From: Nitrospira sp.
GTDB lineage: Bacteria; Nitrospirota; Nitrospiria; Nitrospirales; Nitrospiraceae
Reading direction: 5' to 3'
NCBI GenBank assembly: GCA_009594995.1
Contig: VOPR01000015.1
Span: 1-64,000 of the forward strand
Length of the DNA: 64,000 nucleotides
The position numbers and the translations under genes are program-made. This document shows, in pieces, positions 1 to 9,082 of this stretch (position 1 is its first letter; each line of letters begins with the position of its first letter). The notes below the pieces were generated by a model. The model was not told where the DNA came from. It worked only from the letters and a program-made list of their open reading frames with translations, and did no database searches.

Positions 1-150
1 CGGCGGGGGGCGAGACAATACTGGGCTAGCGGCGATTCTAAGCCGGCCGATAGGCGTGGGTTGCTGCGAAGCTTAAAGAATCGGCTACACATGTAGATGC
101 GATGTGCCGACGATCTTCGGACAGGGGTTCAACTCCCCTCGCCTCCACCA
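1..150 (+). ncRNA. ssrA: tmRNA, 3' part (5' end outside window)
   Basis: The segment ends in a tRNA-like 3' end: a T-arm with stem AGGGG/CCCCT around the loop TTCAACT, then the acceptor strand GCCTCCA and an encoded CCA at 148-150. Upstream there is no tRNA anticodon arm but structured GC-rich sequence, as in the pseudoknot region of tmRNA. tmRNA rescues ribosomes stalled on broken messages by adding a degradation tag. The tag-coding part and the 5' acceptor strand lie outside the window, so the tag peptide cannot be read. A standard tRNA is excluded by the lack of D and anticodon arms. Confidence 0.85.
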
Positions 151-155
151 AACCA

Positions 156-187
156 AGCCCCTGAGTCGCACGGCTCAGGGGCTTTTT
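156..187 (+). terminator. Rho-independent terminator of tmRNA
   Basis: A perfect 10-bp stem (AGCCCCTGAG at 156-165 with CTCAGGGGCT at 174-183) encloses an 8-base loop and is followed by a run of T. It starts six bases after the tmRNA CCA end, so it terminates that transcript. Confidence 0.9.
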
Positions 188-265
188 CATTGTTGCCGGT
201 TGCGGGCCGATGAAGGTAGATTCCTACTCCAATGGAACAGGCAACCGCATGAAAGGAAGAATGAC

Positions 266-829
266 ATGGGTGAGGACTTGCTTCAGTATCTCGGTCCGTT
301 GGCTGCGTTGGCCGGTGTGTGGGAAGGCGATAAGGGCGCGGATGTGGCGCCTTCTGATGACCGGGGCACGGAGCAGAATGCATTTCGTGAACGGATGACC
401 TTCGAGCCGTTCGGTCCGGTCAGGAATCATGAGCAGCAGCTCTACGGTTTGCGCTATGCGACCGTGGCCTGGCGGTTGGGCGAGGATGCAGCGTTTCACG
501 AAGACACCGGCTACTGGCTTTGGGATGCCGTGGCGAAACAGGTGTTGCGTTGTTTTGTCGTTCCGCGAGGCGTCACGGTATTGGCCGGCGGAACCGTGGA
601 ACCAGATGCCACCTCGTTTCAGATCTCGGCGGATGCCGGATCGGATACGTATGGGATCTGTTCGAATAAGTTTCTGGACCGGGAATTCAAGACCGTCCGG
701 TATGAGCTGACCGTGACTATGCATAGCCGCGACAGTTTCAGTTACCACGAAGACACGCAGCTGAAGATGAAAGGGCGAAGCGACCTGTTTCACCATACCG
801 ATGCCAATCGGGTGACGCGAGTCAGGTAA
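266..829 (+). CDS. Nitrobindin-like heme-binding beta-barrel (FABP/THAP4 family) protein
   Basis: Predicted 187-residue cytosolic protein. The N-terminus has the family pattern LGPLAALAGVWEG, and the rest is a run of alternating strands typical of the ten-stranded nitrobindin barrel. Characterised relatives bind ferric heme and react with NO or peroxynitrite; that role is an inference here. A longer reading frame begins at 104 inside the tmRNA, but the ATG at 266 is preceded by GGAAG and gives the expected family length, so it was chosen. The gene follows the tmRNA terminator and stands alone. The C-terminal segment (YHEDTQLKMKG) matches the usual end of the barrel. Confidence 0.75.
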   Translation: MGEDLLQYLGPLAALAGVWEGDKGADVAPSDDRGTEQNAFRERMTFEPFGPVRNHEQQLYGLRYATVAWRLGEDAAFHEDTGYWLWDAVAKQVLRCFVVPRGVTVLAGGTVEPDATSFQISADAGSDTYGICSNKFLDREFKTVRYELTVTMHSRDSFSYHEDTQLKMKGRSDLFHHTDANRVTRVR

Positions 830-963
830 GTGATTGTTCGCGGCGAGTAGGAAACAGTGCTCGGCATTCGCTCTCCACTTGTTAGGACTGTTATAGTGAC
901 AGGGAGAGGCGCATCAGGCCTCGGACACGGTTGCTGTGCACACTTTCATAGAGGAGGTTCCGC

Positions 964-1374
964 ATGCGAGCAGCATGGGTCGCGATGGCAGGAGTGGTAA
1001 TGGTGACTGGTTGCGCGGGATTGCCGCAGACCACCAGGACGGCGGTCATCCATGAGGTCAAGCTTGAAGAACACTTGAAGCCCGCCGACCTGACCGTCCA
1101 TGTCGGGGATGAAGTGCGTTGGGCGAACCATCGCACGTTGGCGGCGTTAATTGATATCCCCGGTCTCGATACGAAGATGTTGTCCTGCGAGCGCGGGTTC
1201 TCGAATATGTTCGGGCGCCCGCAGGAGGTGACCGAGTTGGACCCGAATGCGAGCGCCAGCCTCTGTTTCAACAAGGCTATTGTGATCAGTTACAATGCGC
1301 GCATGCGATCTGCCGCACCGGGCGGTATGCAGATCGAGCCGGGGACCATTCGAGTGGTTGTTCCCACCCCATAG
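964..1374 (+). CDS. Exported lipoprotein with cupredoxin-like domain
   Basis: 136 residues. Residues 1-17 form a lipoprotein signal peptide with lipobox VTGC, so the mature protein should be membrane-anchored at the periplasmic face. The body carries a cupredoxin-like pattern (LTVHVGDEVRWAN, later FNKAIVISYNAR). One histidine follows the tryptophan strand (HRTL), and two cysteines lie at LSCERG and LCFN. A complete type 1 copper site (His-Cys-His-Met) cannot be assigned, so copper binding is uncertain. The start is set by AGGAGG seven bases upstream. The gene is monocistronic. Confidence 0.55.
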   Translation: MRAAWVAMAGVVMVTGCAGLPQTTRTAVIHEVKLEEHLKPADLTVHVGDEVRWANHRTLAALIDIPGLDTKMLSCERGFSNMFGRPQEVTELDPNASASLCFNKAIVISYNARMRSAAPGGMQIEPGTIRVVVPTP

Positions 1375-1428
1375 TCGTTGCGCAGGCGGTCGGCGGATAG
1401 TTCCGCGCCCCGCTTGTTCCTCCTATTC

Positions 1429-1458
1429 GCCCCGGAGCTTGTTGCACGGCTTCGGGGC
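1429..1458 (+). terminator. Possible transcription-terminating hairpin
   Basis: GCCCCGGAGC (1429-1438) pairs with GCTTCGGGGC (1449-1458) with one G-T wobble. No T tract follows, so this is only a weak terminator candidate for the lipoprotein gene, which ends about 55 bases upstream. Confidence 0.35.
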
Positions 1459-1617
1459 GCCAATCCCATACATCAGTCGCACCGGTTGTCTCGGATGTAT
1501 GTCCGGGGGGATCGAGATAGCTGCCTGCTGGATACTCTTCCGGCAACTACGGTGTTGAAACGCGGCAACCACCGGCTTGCCGGAGCGCGGCATTGCGGTC
1601 GTGTGCCGTCGTGATGA

Positions 1618-3414
1618 TTAGAGTACCGTCGTCCAGGATGGACTGACGGCAAAGGCGGCATTGATCAGGCCGACGTGGGAATAGGCCTGGGGGAAATTTC
1701 CCAGCTGGGTGCGGGTCTCGGGCACGAAATGTTCAGAGAAAAGCCCGAGGTGGTTCGCGCCGGTGAGCACCTGGGCCATGATCTGTTGCGCTTCCGCCAT
1801 GCGTCCGAGCCGGGCGAGACCCTGGACGACCCAGAAGGAACAGATGACGAAGCTCGATTGTGGCCGCCCGAAATCGTCAGTGCGAAGGTACCGGAAATAA
1901 AACCCGGTTTCTTTTCCGCCGGTCTGCACGGCCAGCGCGCGCGCAATACTCTGCATGGTGGATTCACACACGTCCCGGTTGGGAAAGCCGAGAATCGCCG
2001 CCTGTGCCAATGAGGCATCGTACGTGTCGTCCTTGGGACCGTTGCGGAGCGAGCCGTCTTTCATCGCGTTCAGGAGCGCCTGCGCTGCGCGCGCACGCGC
2101 CGCGTCGAGGTCGAGCGTCAACGAGGGGAGAAATCCCGCCTTGTGCATGCGGTGGGCCCGGTCGAGCCCGGCCCAGCACATCAGATTTGAAAACGAATGT
2201 TCCTGCCAGCCGTTGCGGATTTCCCATAAGCCCGCGTCCGGTTGGGCGATGGTGCGGTCGCAGAGTCGGGCGAGGTTGGCTACGAGTTGTTCCTGGTCTT
2301 TGGTCCGCAGGTCGTAGAAACGGTTATCGGAGAAGATCGGGGTCAGTGCGAGGACCAGTTCGCCGTAGACATCGTTTTGGATATGCTCGGCGGCCTGATT
2401 GTTGTTGCGTACCGGCGCGCTCCCGCAGAAGCCCGCCCAATTCCGGTGTTCGGTTTCCGGCAAGGGAAGATCCTGGCTCAAGGTGTACACCGGCGCAAGC
2501 CGTTCTCGGGAATGTTCATGCGTATAGGCGATGTTGAGGAGAAATTTGAGAAACCCTTCCATCTCTTCGAAGTGGCCGAGATTGTGGAAGGCGGTGAGGG
2601 AAAAATAGGCGTCGCGCAACCAGCAGAATCGATAGTCCCAATTCCGCGGACCTCCCGGCTCCTCCGGGAGGCTGGTGGTCAGTGCGGCGAGAATGGCGCC
2701 GGTGTCCTCATAGCAATGGAGTTTGAGCGCGAGCGCGGACCGAATGACCTCTTCCTGATGCAGCACGGGAATCGAACAATGTTTGACCCACATGCGCCAG
2801 TAGCGAGTCGTCTGATCGAGAAACTCGTGGCTGACCTTGGCAAGATCGTCCTCGATGCCCAGGCCCCAGGTCAGGGCGAAATAGGTTTTCTCGGTGAGCG
2901 CGAACGGACGTTCTTCGTACAAATAGGTCAAGGGCATGTTGGTGAGCAGCCGGAGGTATTCCCCGCGGATGTCGTACCGCACGTGGCTGTTGCCGCGCAT
3001 GCCGCGAGCATATTCTTTCCCCCATCCCGTGACCGGTCGGCAACTGACGCGGATGGACGGCGTGCCCGCCAGTGGTTCCACAATGCGAAAGAGAGCGGCG
3101 GGGCGATAGACGCGGCCATACTGTTCGAAGCGCGGGCAGAAGTCCGTGATCTTAAAGGTGTCGCCGTTTGACGTGGACACCTCCGTCACCAGGATATTTG
3201 TATTAGGGAGGTAGCGCTGCGTTGTCTTGACTTGAGCGGAGCTGGTAGGGCTTGATATGGAAAAGTGCCCTCCTTCCGGATCAAGGATTCGACCGAAGAC
3301 CGGATCACTGTCCGGTCTGGGCAGGCAGAGCCAGTCCACAGACCCGCTCTCATGAATATGGGCGGAGACGTGACAGTTGCCGATGAGTCCGTAGGGGTAC
3401 ATACTCCAAACCAT
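1618..3414 (-). CDS. Glycoside hydrolase family 15 protein (glucoamylase/trehalase type)
   Basis: About 598 residues. The N-terminus has the GH15 signature YGLIGNCHVSAHI followed by GSVDWLCLPRPDSDPVF. The catalytic (alpha/alpha)6 barrel shows NWDYRFCWLRDAYFSL near the middle, where the family has its general acid region. GH15 enzymes cleave alpha-glucosidic bonds with inversion; bacterial members act on maltodextrin, isomaltose or trehalose. The neighbouring otsA and otsB make a trehalose or glycogen-linked role likely, but the substrate cannot be read from sequence. A TTG at 3450 extends the frame to within two bases of otsA; ATG at 3414 or 3402 is more plausible. No signal peptide is seen. 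Confidence 0.85.
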   Translation of the reverse strand: MVWSMYPYGLIGNCHVSAHIHESGSVDWLCLPRPDSDPVFGRILDPEGGHFSISSPTSSAQVKTTQRYLPNTNILVTEVSTSNGDTFKITDFCPRFEQYGRVYRPAALFRIVEPLAGTPSIRVSCRPVTGWGKEYARGMRGNSHVRYDIRGEYLRLLTNMPLTYLYEERPFALTEKTYFALTWGLGIEDDLAKVSHEFLDQTTRYWRMWVKHCSIPVLHQEEVIRSALALKLHCYEDTGAILAALTTSLPEEPGGPRNWDYRFCWLRDAYFSLTAFHNLGHFEEMEGFLKFLLNIAYTHEHSRERLAPVYTLSQDLPLPETEHRNWAGFCGSAPVRNNNQAAEHIQNDVYGELVLALTPIFSDNRFYDLRTKDQEQLVANLARLCDRTIAQPDAGLWEIRNGWQEHSFSNLMCWAGLDRAHRMHKAGFLPSLTLDLDAARARAAQALLNAMKDGSLRNGPKDDTYDASLAQAAILGFPNRDVCESTMQSIARALAVQTGGKETGFYFRYLRTDDFGRPQSSFVICSFWVVQGLARLGRMAEAQQIMAQVLTGANHLGLFSEHFVPETRTQLGNFPQAYSHVGLINAAFAVSPSWTTVL

Positions 3415-3452
3415 AAGAGATTTTCTTCTCAAAGTAAACTGTAGGAGCAAAC

Positions 3453-5684
3453 ATGCGGCTGTCCCTCCGGTTTATCCTCCCTCTCTTGCTGGTTTTGGGC
3501 GTCGTGGCCTATAGCGTGGTGCCGCTGGTGGACTCGCTCACGCTCAAGTGGTTCACGCGCGATCTTGAAAGCCGGTCCAAGTTGCTGGCCAGCACGATGG
3601 AGGTCCCGCTGTCGGATCTCGTCGTCTCCCGCTCGCGCACGAAGATCTTCGCGTATTTTCACAAGGTCATTCAGGACGAACGTCTCTATGCGCTGGGTTT
3701 TTGCGATACCCAGCAGCGCCTGCTCTACCAGACCCTGACCTATCCAGATCAATTGTCCTGCGAAAGTCTGGCGCACCTGGCGCCCGGCTCATCGGAAGTA
3801 GTGGACTTTGCGCAGGGACCGTTGCACGTGGTGGTCGCCACCATTCAGTCGGGAGGCAAGGTGCAGGGCCGGCTGATGCTGGTGCACGACATGAGTTTTG
3901 TGCACCAACGCAGCACCGACACGAAGTGGTACATTTTTTATCTCTTTGTCGGACTCGCCGGGCTGATTTCAGCTGTGACTGTGCTGGTGGCGCAACTCAG
4001 TTGGCGGGGGTGGGTAGCCGGTGTGCGGGCCATGTTGACGAACAAGGGCTTGTCGCCTGAGGTTGCGCAAACCCATTCGGCCGAACTCCATCCTGTCGCC
4101 CAGGATCTCCATGCACTGGTGCGGGAACTGGAAGCCGATCGCCGGATGCGGGATGAAAGCCAGATTACCTGGAGCCCTGCCAGCCTGAAGACGATTCTCC
4201 ATGAGCATCTTTCGGGCGATGAAATTCTCATCGTGTCGAACCGACAACCGTATATTCACAACCGTCGGGGGCAGAAGATCGAGGTGCAAGTGCCCGCTAG
4301 CGGCCTGGTGTCCGCGCTCGAACCGGTCATGCGGGCCTGCTCCGGTGTATGGATCGCGCATGGGAATGGTTCCGCCGATCGGGAAGTGGTGGACAATCGG
4401 GACCATGTGCGGGTTCCGCCCGACCATCCGTCGTACGACATTCGCCGGATCTGGTTGTCGCCCGATGAGGAGTCCGGATTTTATTACGGGTTTTCCAATG
4501 AAGGCCTTTGGCCGCTTTGCCATAATGCGCATGTCCGGCCGACGTTCCGAACCTCCGACTGGGAGCAGTATGTGGCCGTCAATGAACGGTTCGCAAAAGC
4601 GGTGGTCGAGGAGGCCAAAACCGATGATCCGGTGATCCTAGTGCAGGATTATCACTTCGCCCTGCTGCCCAAGATGGTGCGGGAAAAGTTGCCGAATGCC
4701 ACGATCATCATGTTCTGGCATATTCCCTGGCCCAACTCCGAGAGTTACGGCATCTGCCCCTGGCGGCAGGAAATTCTCGAGGGGTTGCTCGGCAGCAGCA
4801 TCGTCGGATTCCATACCCGTGAGCATGGCAACCATTTCCTGTCCTGCATCGATCGCACCCTTGAGGCGCGCATCGACCGCGACTCGTCCACCGTGTCGTA
4901 CGGCGGGCGACTCACGGCGGTGAACCCCTACCCGATTTCTATCGAGTGGCCGTCGCGCTGGCTGGAAAACCAACGGCCGGTTCCTGACTGCCGGGTGCAC
5001 ATCCGCGAGCGCCATGCCATGGGGCCGGATAGACTTGTAGGGATTGGTGTGGACCGGCTGGATTACACCAAGGGCATCATCGAACGATTCCTCGCCGTCG
5101 AGCGCCTGTTTGAGTTACAGCCCGAGTGGGTCGGCAAGTTTTCGTTTATTCAGATCGCGGCCCCGAGCCGGACGATCATCGACCAGTATCAGCATTTTCA
5201 CGATCAGGTCTATGCCCTGGCCGAACGTATCAACAAGCGATTCGGTCGTGAAGGATATGAGCCGATCGTGTTGAAGGTGAAGCACCACGAGCCGCCGGAT
5301 GTGTACGAGTATTATCGCGCGTCCGATCTTTGCTTCGTCACCAGCCTCCATGACGGCATGAATCTGGTGGCGAAGGAATTCATTGCGGCTCGGGATGACG
5401 AACAGGGCGTGCTGATTCTCAGCCAGTTCACTGGTGCGGCTCAGGAACTGCCCGAGGCGCTGGTGGTGAATCCCTACGACATCGATCAGTGCGCGGCGGC
5501 CTTGCACATGGCGCTCTCGATGACGCCGAAGGAGCAGCGTGCCCGTATGCGGAGCATGCGCGGGCTGATCCAAGAGTTCAATGTCTATCGGTGGGCGGGA
5601 CGTATGCTGATGGATGCGGCACGGATGCGGCGTCGTATTCGCGTGATGAAGCAGGTGGGACAGGCCTCGGGACGGGGGCGGTAG
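3453..5684 (+). CDS. otsA: Trehalose-6-phosphate synthase with membrane-anchored N-terminal sensor-like region
   Basis: 743 residues, far longer than the roughly 470 of a plain OtsA. Residues 7-29 and 158-180 are membrane helices enclosing a ~125-residue extracytoplasmic segment, followed by a linker with coiled-coil character. The GT20 catalytic domain starts near residue 257 ([16 protein letters not shown]) and includes [15 protein letters not shown] and [15 protein letters not shown], the glucose-6-phosphate and UDP-glucose binding regions. It should join UDP- or another NDP-glucose to glucose-6-phosphate on the cytosolic side of the membrane. GTAGGAG lies five bases before the ATG. It shares a short divergent promoter region with the GH15 gene and is followed after eight bases by otsB. 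Confidence 0.9.
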   Translation: MRLSLRFILPLLLVLGVVAYSVVPLVDSLTLKWFTRDLESRSKLLASTMEVPLSDLVVSRSRTKIFAYFHKVIQDERLYALGFCDTQQRLLYQTLTYPDQLSCESLAHLAPGSSEVVDFAQGPLHVVVATIQSGGKVQGRLMLVHDMSFVHQRSTDTKWYIFYLFVGLAGLISAVTVLVAQLSWRGWVAGVRAMLTNKGLSPEVAQTHSAELHPVAQDLHALVRELEADRRMRDESQITWSPASLKTILHEHLSGDEILIVSNRQPYIHNRRGQKIEVQVPASGLVSALEPVMRACSGVWIAHGNGSADREVVDNRDHVRVPPDHPSYDIRRIWLSPDEESGFYYGFSNEGLWPLCHNAHVRPTFRTSDWEQYVAVNERFAKAVVEEAKTDDPVILVQDYHFALLPKMVREKLPNATIIMFWHIPWPNSESYGICPWRQEILEGLLGSSIVGFHTREHGNHFLSCIDRTLEARIDRDSSTVSYGGRLTAVNPYPISIEWPSRWLENQRPVPDCRVHIRERHAMGPDRLVGIGVDRLDYTKGIIERFLAVERLFELQPEWVGKFSFIQIAAPSRTIIDQYQHFHDQVYALAERINKRFGREGYEPIVLKVKHHEPPDVYEYYRASDLCFVTSLHDGMNLVAKEFIAARDDEQGVLILSQFTGAAQELPEALVVNPYDIDQCAAALHMALSMTPKEQRARMRSMRGLIQEFNVYRWAGRMLMDAARMRRRIRVMKQVGQASGRGR

Positions 5685-5692
5685 TCACACTG

Positions 5693-6466
5693 ATGCAAGA
5701 CGTGCTCAGCGCTCCAGGCAAACGTGTACTCGATCGGTTGGCCGCCCAACCGGAGGCGCTGTATGCATTTGATTTCGATGGCACGCTCGCGCGCATCGTT
5801 CAAGATCGGCATGCAGCCGTCCTTACGGGGCCGATTCGGGAGGCGTTGTCTGCGCTGGCGACCACTGCGCCGACCGCCGTCATTTCCGGCCGCTCACTCG
5901 ACGACCTCCGCCCGCGCGTGGATGGTATTTCCGCTCACCTCATCGGCAATCACGGGCTTGAAGGGCTGCATACGTCGGAGCGGGTCATGCATCAGGCCCA
6001 AGATTGCTGCCGCGCCTGGCTCAAGACTGTGGCGAAAGATGAAAGCGCTCTGACACGGGCCGGTGTGGTGGTGGAGGATAAGACCTACTCACTGACCTTT
6101 CACTATCGACAGGCCTGCTCGCCTCAAGTGGCGCGCGAGGCCATCTTTCATACCATCTCGACGCTGGCGCCTTCGCCGAGGCTTGTGTTGGGGAAATCGG
6201 TGGTGAATGCGATTCCGTCAGGCAATCTGCACAAGGGGTCGGCGATGCTGGAATTGATGCATCAGCTCCAGAGTTCCGCCGCGCTCTATGTGGGGGATGA
6301 CGATACGGATGAAGACGTATTCTCACTGCCGGACGAGCGCATCGTCTCGGTGCGTATCGGAAAAAAGGCTGCGTCTGCCGCACAATGGTATCTTGCACGG
6401 CAGTCGCAGATCGGACTTCTCTTGCAGTATCTCACCCGGGCGCGCAGCCGGGCTGTGTCGGCTTAA
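5693..6466 (+). CDS. otsB: Trehalose-6-phosphate phosphatase
   Basis: 257 residues, HAD superfamily. The nucleophile motif FDFDGTLA lies near residue 30, TAVISGR follows as motif II, and YVGDDDTDEDVF is the acidic magnesium-binding motif IV. It dephosphorylates the product of the preceding synthase to give trehalose, a compatible solute. An in-frame extension upstream of 5693 runs within otsA and was rejected. The ATG at 5693 follows the otsA stop by eight bases and leaves the HAD nucleophile at the usual depth. The 3' end overlaps the convergent macro-domain gene by four bases. Confidence 0.9.
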   Translation: MQDVLSAPGKRVLDRLAAQPEALYAFDFDGTLARIVQDRHAAVLTGPIREALSALATTAPTAVISGRSLDDLRPRVDGISAHLIGNHGLEGLHTSERVMHQAQDCCRAWLKTVAKDESALTRAGVVVEDKTYSLTFHYRQACSPQVAREAIFHTISTLAPSPRLVLGKSVVNAIPSGNLHKGSAMLELMHQLQSSAALYVGDDDTDEDVFSLPDERIVSVRIGKKAASAAQWYLARQSQIGLLLQYLTRARSRAVSA

Positions 6467-6948
6467 CCCTCCTGCGCCGTCACTCCTTTTTTGTAGAGGC
6501 CGTAAACATAGACGGGAATGTTCAGCTCCTTCAGGGCCTGTTGAAGCAAGGGGTGGACCTTCTCCCATTCCAACCCGCCCACGCCCGTGGCCAAACGCGG
6601 CAAGGCCAGGCTTTTCACTTGGTGTTCCTGCAGTTCCTTCTTCAGCGCCTGGAGCGCATGGTTGACGTTAGGCAGGGTGGCTTTGCCGGGATGATCCTGA
6701 TCACTGGCCGCCGGCTCTTGGGTAAACAAATTGATGATGACTGGAGAGTTCGGCCCCTTCCATGACCAGGCGCCGCCCGGTTTGGGATTGTAGGTCTGGC
6801 AATAATGGCGAAAATCTTTGTACATCCCCGGCCATTGCTCGCGAAGCGACAAGGCCAAGCCTTGTTTGAAATTGTCATTCGGGGCCACTCCGTGGGCGAT
6901 GGCACCAGCGGTGGATAAGAGAATGTCTCCGGTCACTTCCTTGAGCAT
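6463..6948 (-). CDS. Macro-domain (ADP-ribose-binding) protein
   Basis: 161 residues, a stand-alone macro domain. Recognisable elements are GDILLSTAGAIAHGVAPND at the N-terminus, where the family binds ADP-ribose, and LALPRLATGVGGLEW near the C-terminus, the phosphate-binding GxGG-like loop. Members hydrolyse or bind ADP-ribose derivatives such as O-acetyl-ADP-ribose or ADP-ribosylated macromolecules; the substrate is unknown here. AAGGAGG lies eight bases before the ATG at 6948, which beats the in-frame start at 7014. The ribosome-binding site abuts one arm of a 10-bp inverted repeat (6962-7018). Confidence 0.8.
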   Translation of the reverse strand: MLKEVTGDILLSTAGAIAHGVAPNDNFKQGLALSLREQWPGMYKDFRHYCQTYNPKPGGAWSWKGPNSPVIINLFTQEPAASDQDHPGKATLPNVNHALQALKKELQEHQVKSLALPRLATGVGGLEWEKVHPLLQQALKELNIPVYVYGLYKKGVTAQEG

Positions 6949-6961
6949 GACTGACGCCTCC

Positions 6962-7018
6962 TTGATTGAACATAACGCCATTGTGTTTATCACATAAGGC
7001 CGCGTTCGGTTCAATCAA
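6962..7018. promoter_or_regulatory. 10-bp inverted repeat upstream of macro-domain gene, in the 309-bp intergenic region
   Basis: TTGATTGAAC (6962-6971) and GTTCAATCAA (7009-7018) are perfect reverse complements separated by 37 bases. On the minus strand the downstream arm runs directly into the AAGGAGG ribosome-binding site of the macro-domain gene. The pair could be a two-site operator or the stem of a 5' leader hairpin. The rest of the divergent interval (6949-7257) holds no gene that I can support and no consensus promoter. Confidence 0.45.
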
Positions 7019-7257
7019 TGGATGGACTGGAGGAAATTTTGTGTGCGGCCGTTGTGCGACTGGTTTTATCCCCGATAGAGTTGCTCGCCATCACAGTTCG
7101 CGTGAGTGAGCCGCAGGCCGGCCTTGGGCGTATTGTCGCTCTCTCCGCTTGGTTTCTCCTCTCTGTCGGCGTATCGTTTGACGAGTGGGTGATCAGAATA
7201 GACTGAGCCGTGAGTGGACCGGCTGTCTTCGAGCGACGCCAACGTAGGAGGGACGAA

Positions 7258-8079
7258 ATGAATGCCTGCCGCGTCAAACCCGGTCACCGGCCCGCACTCA
7301 CGCGGTTCGACCCCGACGACACCGGGTCATACAAAAAGAATGAGGCCGGGAAGACCAAGGCCAAAGACAAAACGGCCCAACTCATCGGGAAGCTTGATCA
7401 GTTGCAGGAACGCCTCTACGCCAACCGCACGCGAGCCTTGCTGATCATTCTCCAGGGCATGGACACGAGTGGAAAGGACGGGACGATCAAGCATGTCATG
7501 TCCGGCGTGAATCCGCAGGGATGCCGTGTCGCCTCTTTTAAGGAGCCGAGCGAGAAAGAGCGCGAGCAGGATTTTCTGTGGCGGATTCACCAGGAGGTGC
7601 CGCCGAAGGGATACATCGGAATTTTTAACCGGTCGCAGTATGAGGATGTGTTGATCACGCGCGTGCATGGTCTTGTCTCGAAGAAAGTCGTCACGCAGCG
7701 TTTCAATCAGATCAACGAATTCGAAGAGCTATTGGTGGAGAATGGCACGGCGATCGTCAAACTGTTCCTGCACATTTCCAAAGACGAGCAAAAAGATCGT
7801 CTCACCGAACGCATCTGTGATCCAGAGAAGCGCTGGAAGTTCAGCGAGGGAGATTTGGAGGAGCGGAAACTATGGGGCGAGTACATGACGGCGTTTGAGG
7901 ACGTCATGGCAGCGACCAGCACCGACCGGGCTCCCTGGTACATTGTGCCTGCGAATCGCAAATGGTATCGGAATCTAGTGGTCGCTGAGATCGTGGTACA
8001 GGCGCTCGCCGCGATGAAGCTGTCGACCCCTCCGGCTCCGAAAGGAGTGAATTTCGATCAACTCACGATTGACGGATAA
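7258..8079 (+). CDS. ppk2: Polyphosphate kinase 2 family protein
   Basis: 273 residues, single-domain PPK2. The Walker A loop is GMDTSGKDG and the second conserved motif is NRSQYEDV, with the lid-module arginines in the segment KDEQKDRLTERICDPEKRWKF. PPK2 enzymes transfer phosphate between polyphosphate and nucleoside mono- or diphosphates; the class (ADP- or AMP-using) cannot be fixed from sequence alone. The ATG at 7258 has AGGAGG eight bases upstream, whereas the GTG at 7210 lacks a clear site. Lone gene, cytosolic. Confidence 0.88.
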   Translation: MNACRVKPGHRPALTRFDPDDTGSYKKNEAGKTKAKDKTAQLIGKLDQLQERLYANRTRALLIILQGMDTSGKDGTIKHVMSGVNPQGCRVASFKEPSEKEREQDFLWRIHQEVPPKGYIGIFNRSQYEDVLITRVHGLVSKKVVTQRFNQINEFEELLVENGTAIVKLFLHISKDEQKDRLTERICDPEKRWKFSEGDLEERKLWGEYMTAFEDVMAATSTDRAPWYIVPANRKWYRNLVVAEIVVQALAAMKLSTPPAPKGVNFDQLTIDG

Positions 8080-8172
8080 CCTTCAGCCCCAGAGTCATCT
8101 GGCATCGTCGGCAGAGGTCGGCTACACTTGAAAGCCCGAGTCGTGCATCTACCTCAACCAGGAGCATGGAGC

Positions 8173-9051
8173 ATGCAAAGGATACCGGCTCTTTTCATCG
8201 GTCTCGTGCTGAGTCTGACTCCCCTTCCGCTTCACGCCGGAGATTTTGAAGGCATCATTCACATGAACACCACTCATGCGGAGACCGGTACCTCGGGTGC
8301 CATGGATTGGTATCTCAAAGGCGACAAGGGGCGCGTGGAAATGTCCCGCACGGACGGTCAGAAGACGGTCATGATTTTCGACGGCAAGACCAGGACGATG
8401 CAGATGGCCATGCCGGGACAGAAGACGTACATGGAAATCAGTCTGGAAGGAGGACGCGGGGAATACCTGAAGGAGGCGCTTGAAAAGCAGAGCGTCGAGC
8501 GTACTGGTAAGACTGAGAAAATCGCCGGCTATTCCTGTGAAGTGTGGCGGATTACCGACAAGGAACGTCATCGCACGAAAAGCGATCTCTGTGTGGCGAA
8601 GGGGTTCGGGAGTGCCGCCAGGTTTTGGATCGATCCGAAGGAGGCGCGACGATCTTCCCAGCCCGGTTGGGTCAAGCAACTGATCGAAGAGGGTGGGTTC
8701 GGTCTTCGGAGCATCCAGTACGATGAGGCGGGTAAAGAGACGACTCGTATGGAAGTAACGAGCATTGACAAGAAAAGTCTGGAGGCGACGCTGTTTGCAT
8801 TTCCCTCCGACTGGACGAAGCACGATATGTCCGCCATGCAAGAGCGGATGAAGGCCTTGGGCGATCAGAAGGGGCAGGGCGGCGCCGACATGTCCAAGAT
8901 GATTGAGGAGATGAGGCAGCGGAAAGCGGCGCGAAGCAAGGCCGGTGAAGCCCCAGGAGCGGGTGAGCAGCCGCCGGACATGAAAGAGTTAATGAAGCAG
9001 TTCGGTGAGGCGATGAAAAAACAGCAGCCGCAACCGCAGGGCGGGCAATAA
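8173..9051 (+). CDS. Exported DUF4412-type protein with Gln/Lys-rich tail
   Basis: 292 residues. Residues 1-22 are a Sec signal peptide ending LPLHAG, so the product is periplasmic or outer-membrane associated. The mature N-terminus (DFEGIIHMN, then WYLKGDKGRVEM and MIFDGKTRTMQMAMP) matches the LolA/DUF4412-like pattern of strands. The C-terminal ~70 residues are Met-, Lys- and Gln-rich with repeated helical stretches ending KKQQPQPQGGQ. GGAGC precedes the ATG. The next gene is a paralogue lacking this tail, 31 bases downstream, so the two form an operon. Function unknown. Confidence 0.65.
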   Translation: MQRIPALFIGLVLSLTPLPLHAGDFEGIIHMNTTHAETGTSGAMDWYLKGDKGRVEMSRTDGQKTVMIFDGKTRTMQMAMPGQKTYMEISLEGGRGEYLKEALEKQSVERTGKTEKIAGYSCEVWRITDKERHRTKSDLCVAKGFGSAARFWIDPKEARRSSQPGWVKQLIEEGGFGLRSIQYDEAGKETTRMEVTSIDKKSLEATLFAFPSDWTKHDMSAMQERMKALGDQKGQGGADMSKMIEEMRQRKAARSKAGEAPGAGEQPPDMKELMKQFGEAMKKQQPQPQGGQ

Positions 9052-9082
9052 GTCCGGTGCGTCTGCATCCAAAGGAGCGGGC

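Noticed and set aside
104-265. N-terminal extension of the nitrobindin-like frame
   Set aside because: It runs through the tmRNA end and its terminator; the ATG at 266 has a ribosome-binding site and gives the family length.
2242-3171. 309-codon plus-strand frame antisense to the GH15 gene
   Set aside because: It is the opposite-strand shadow of a strongly recognised GH15 domain and has no recognisable protein motifs.
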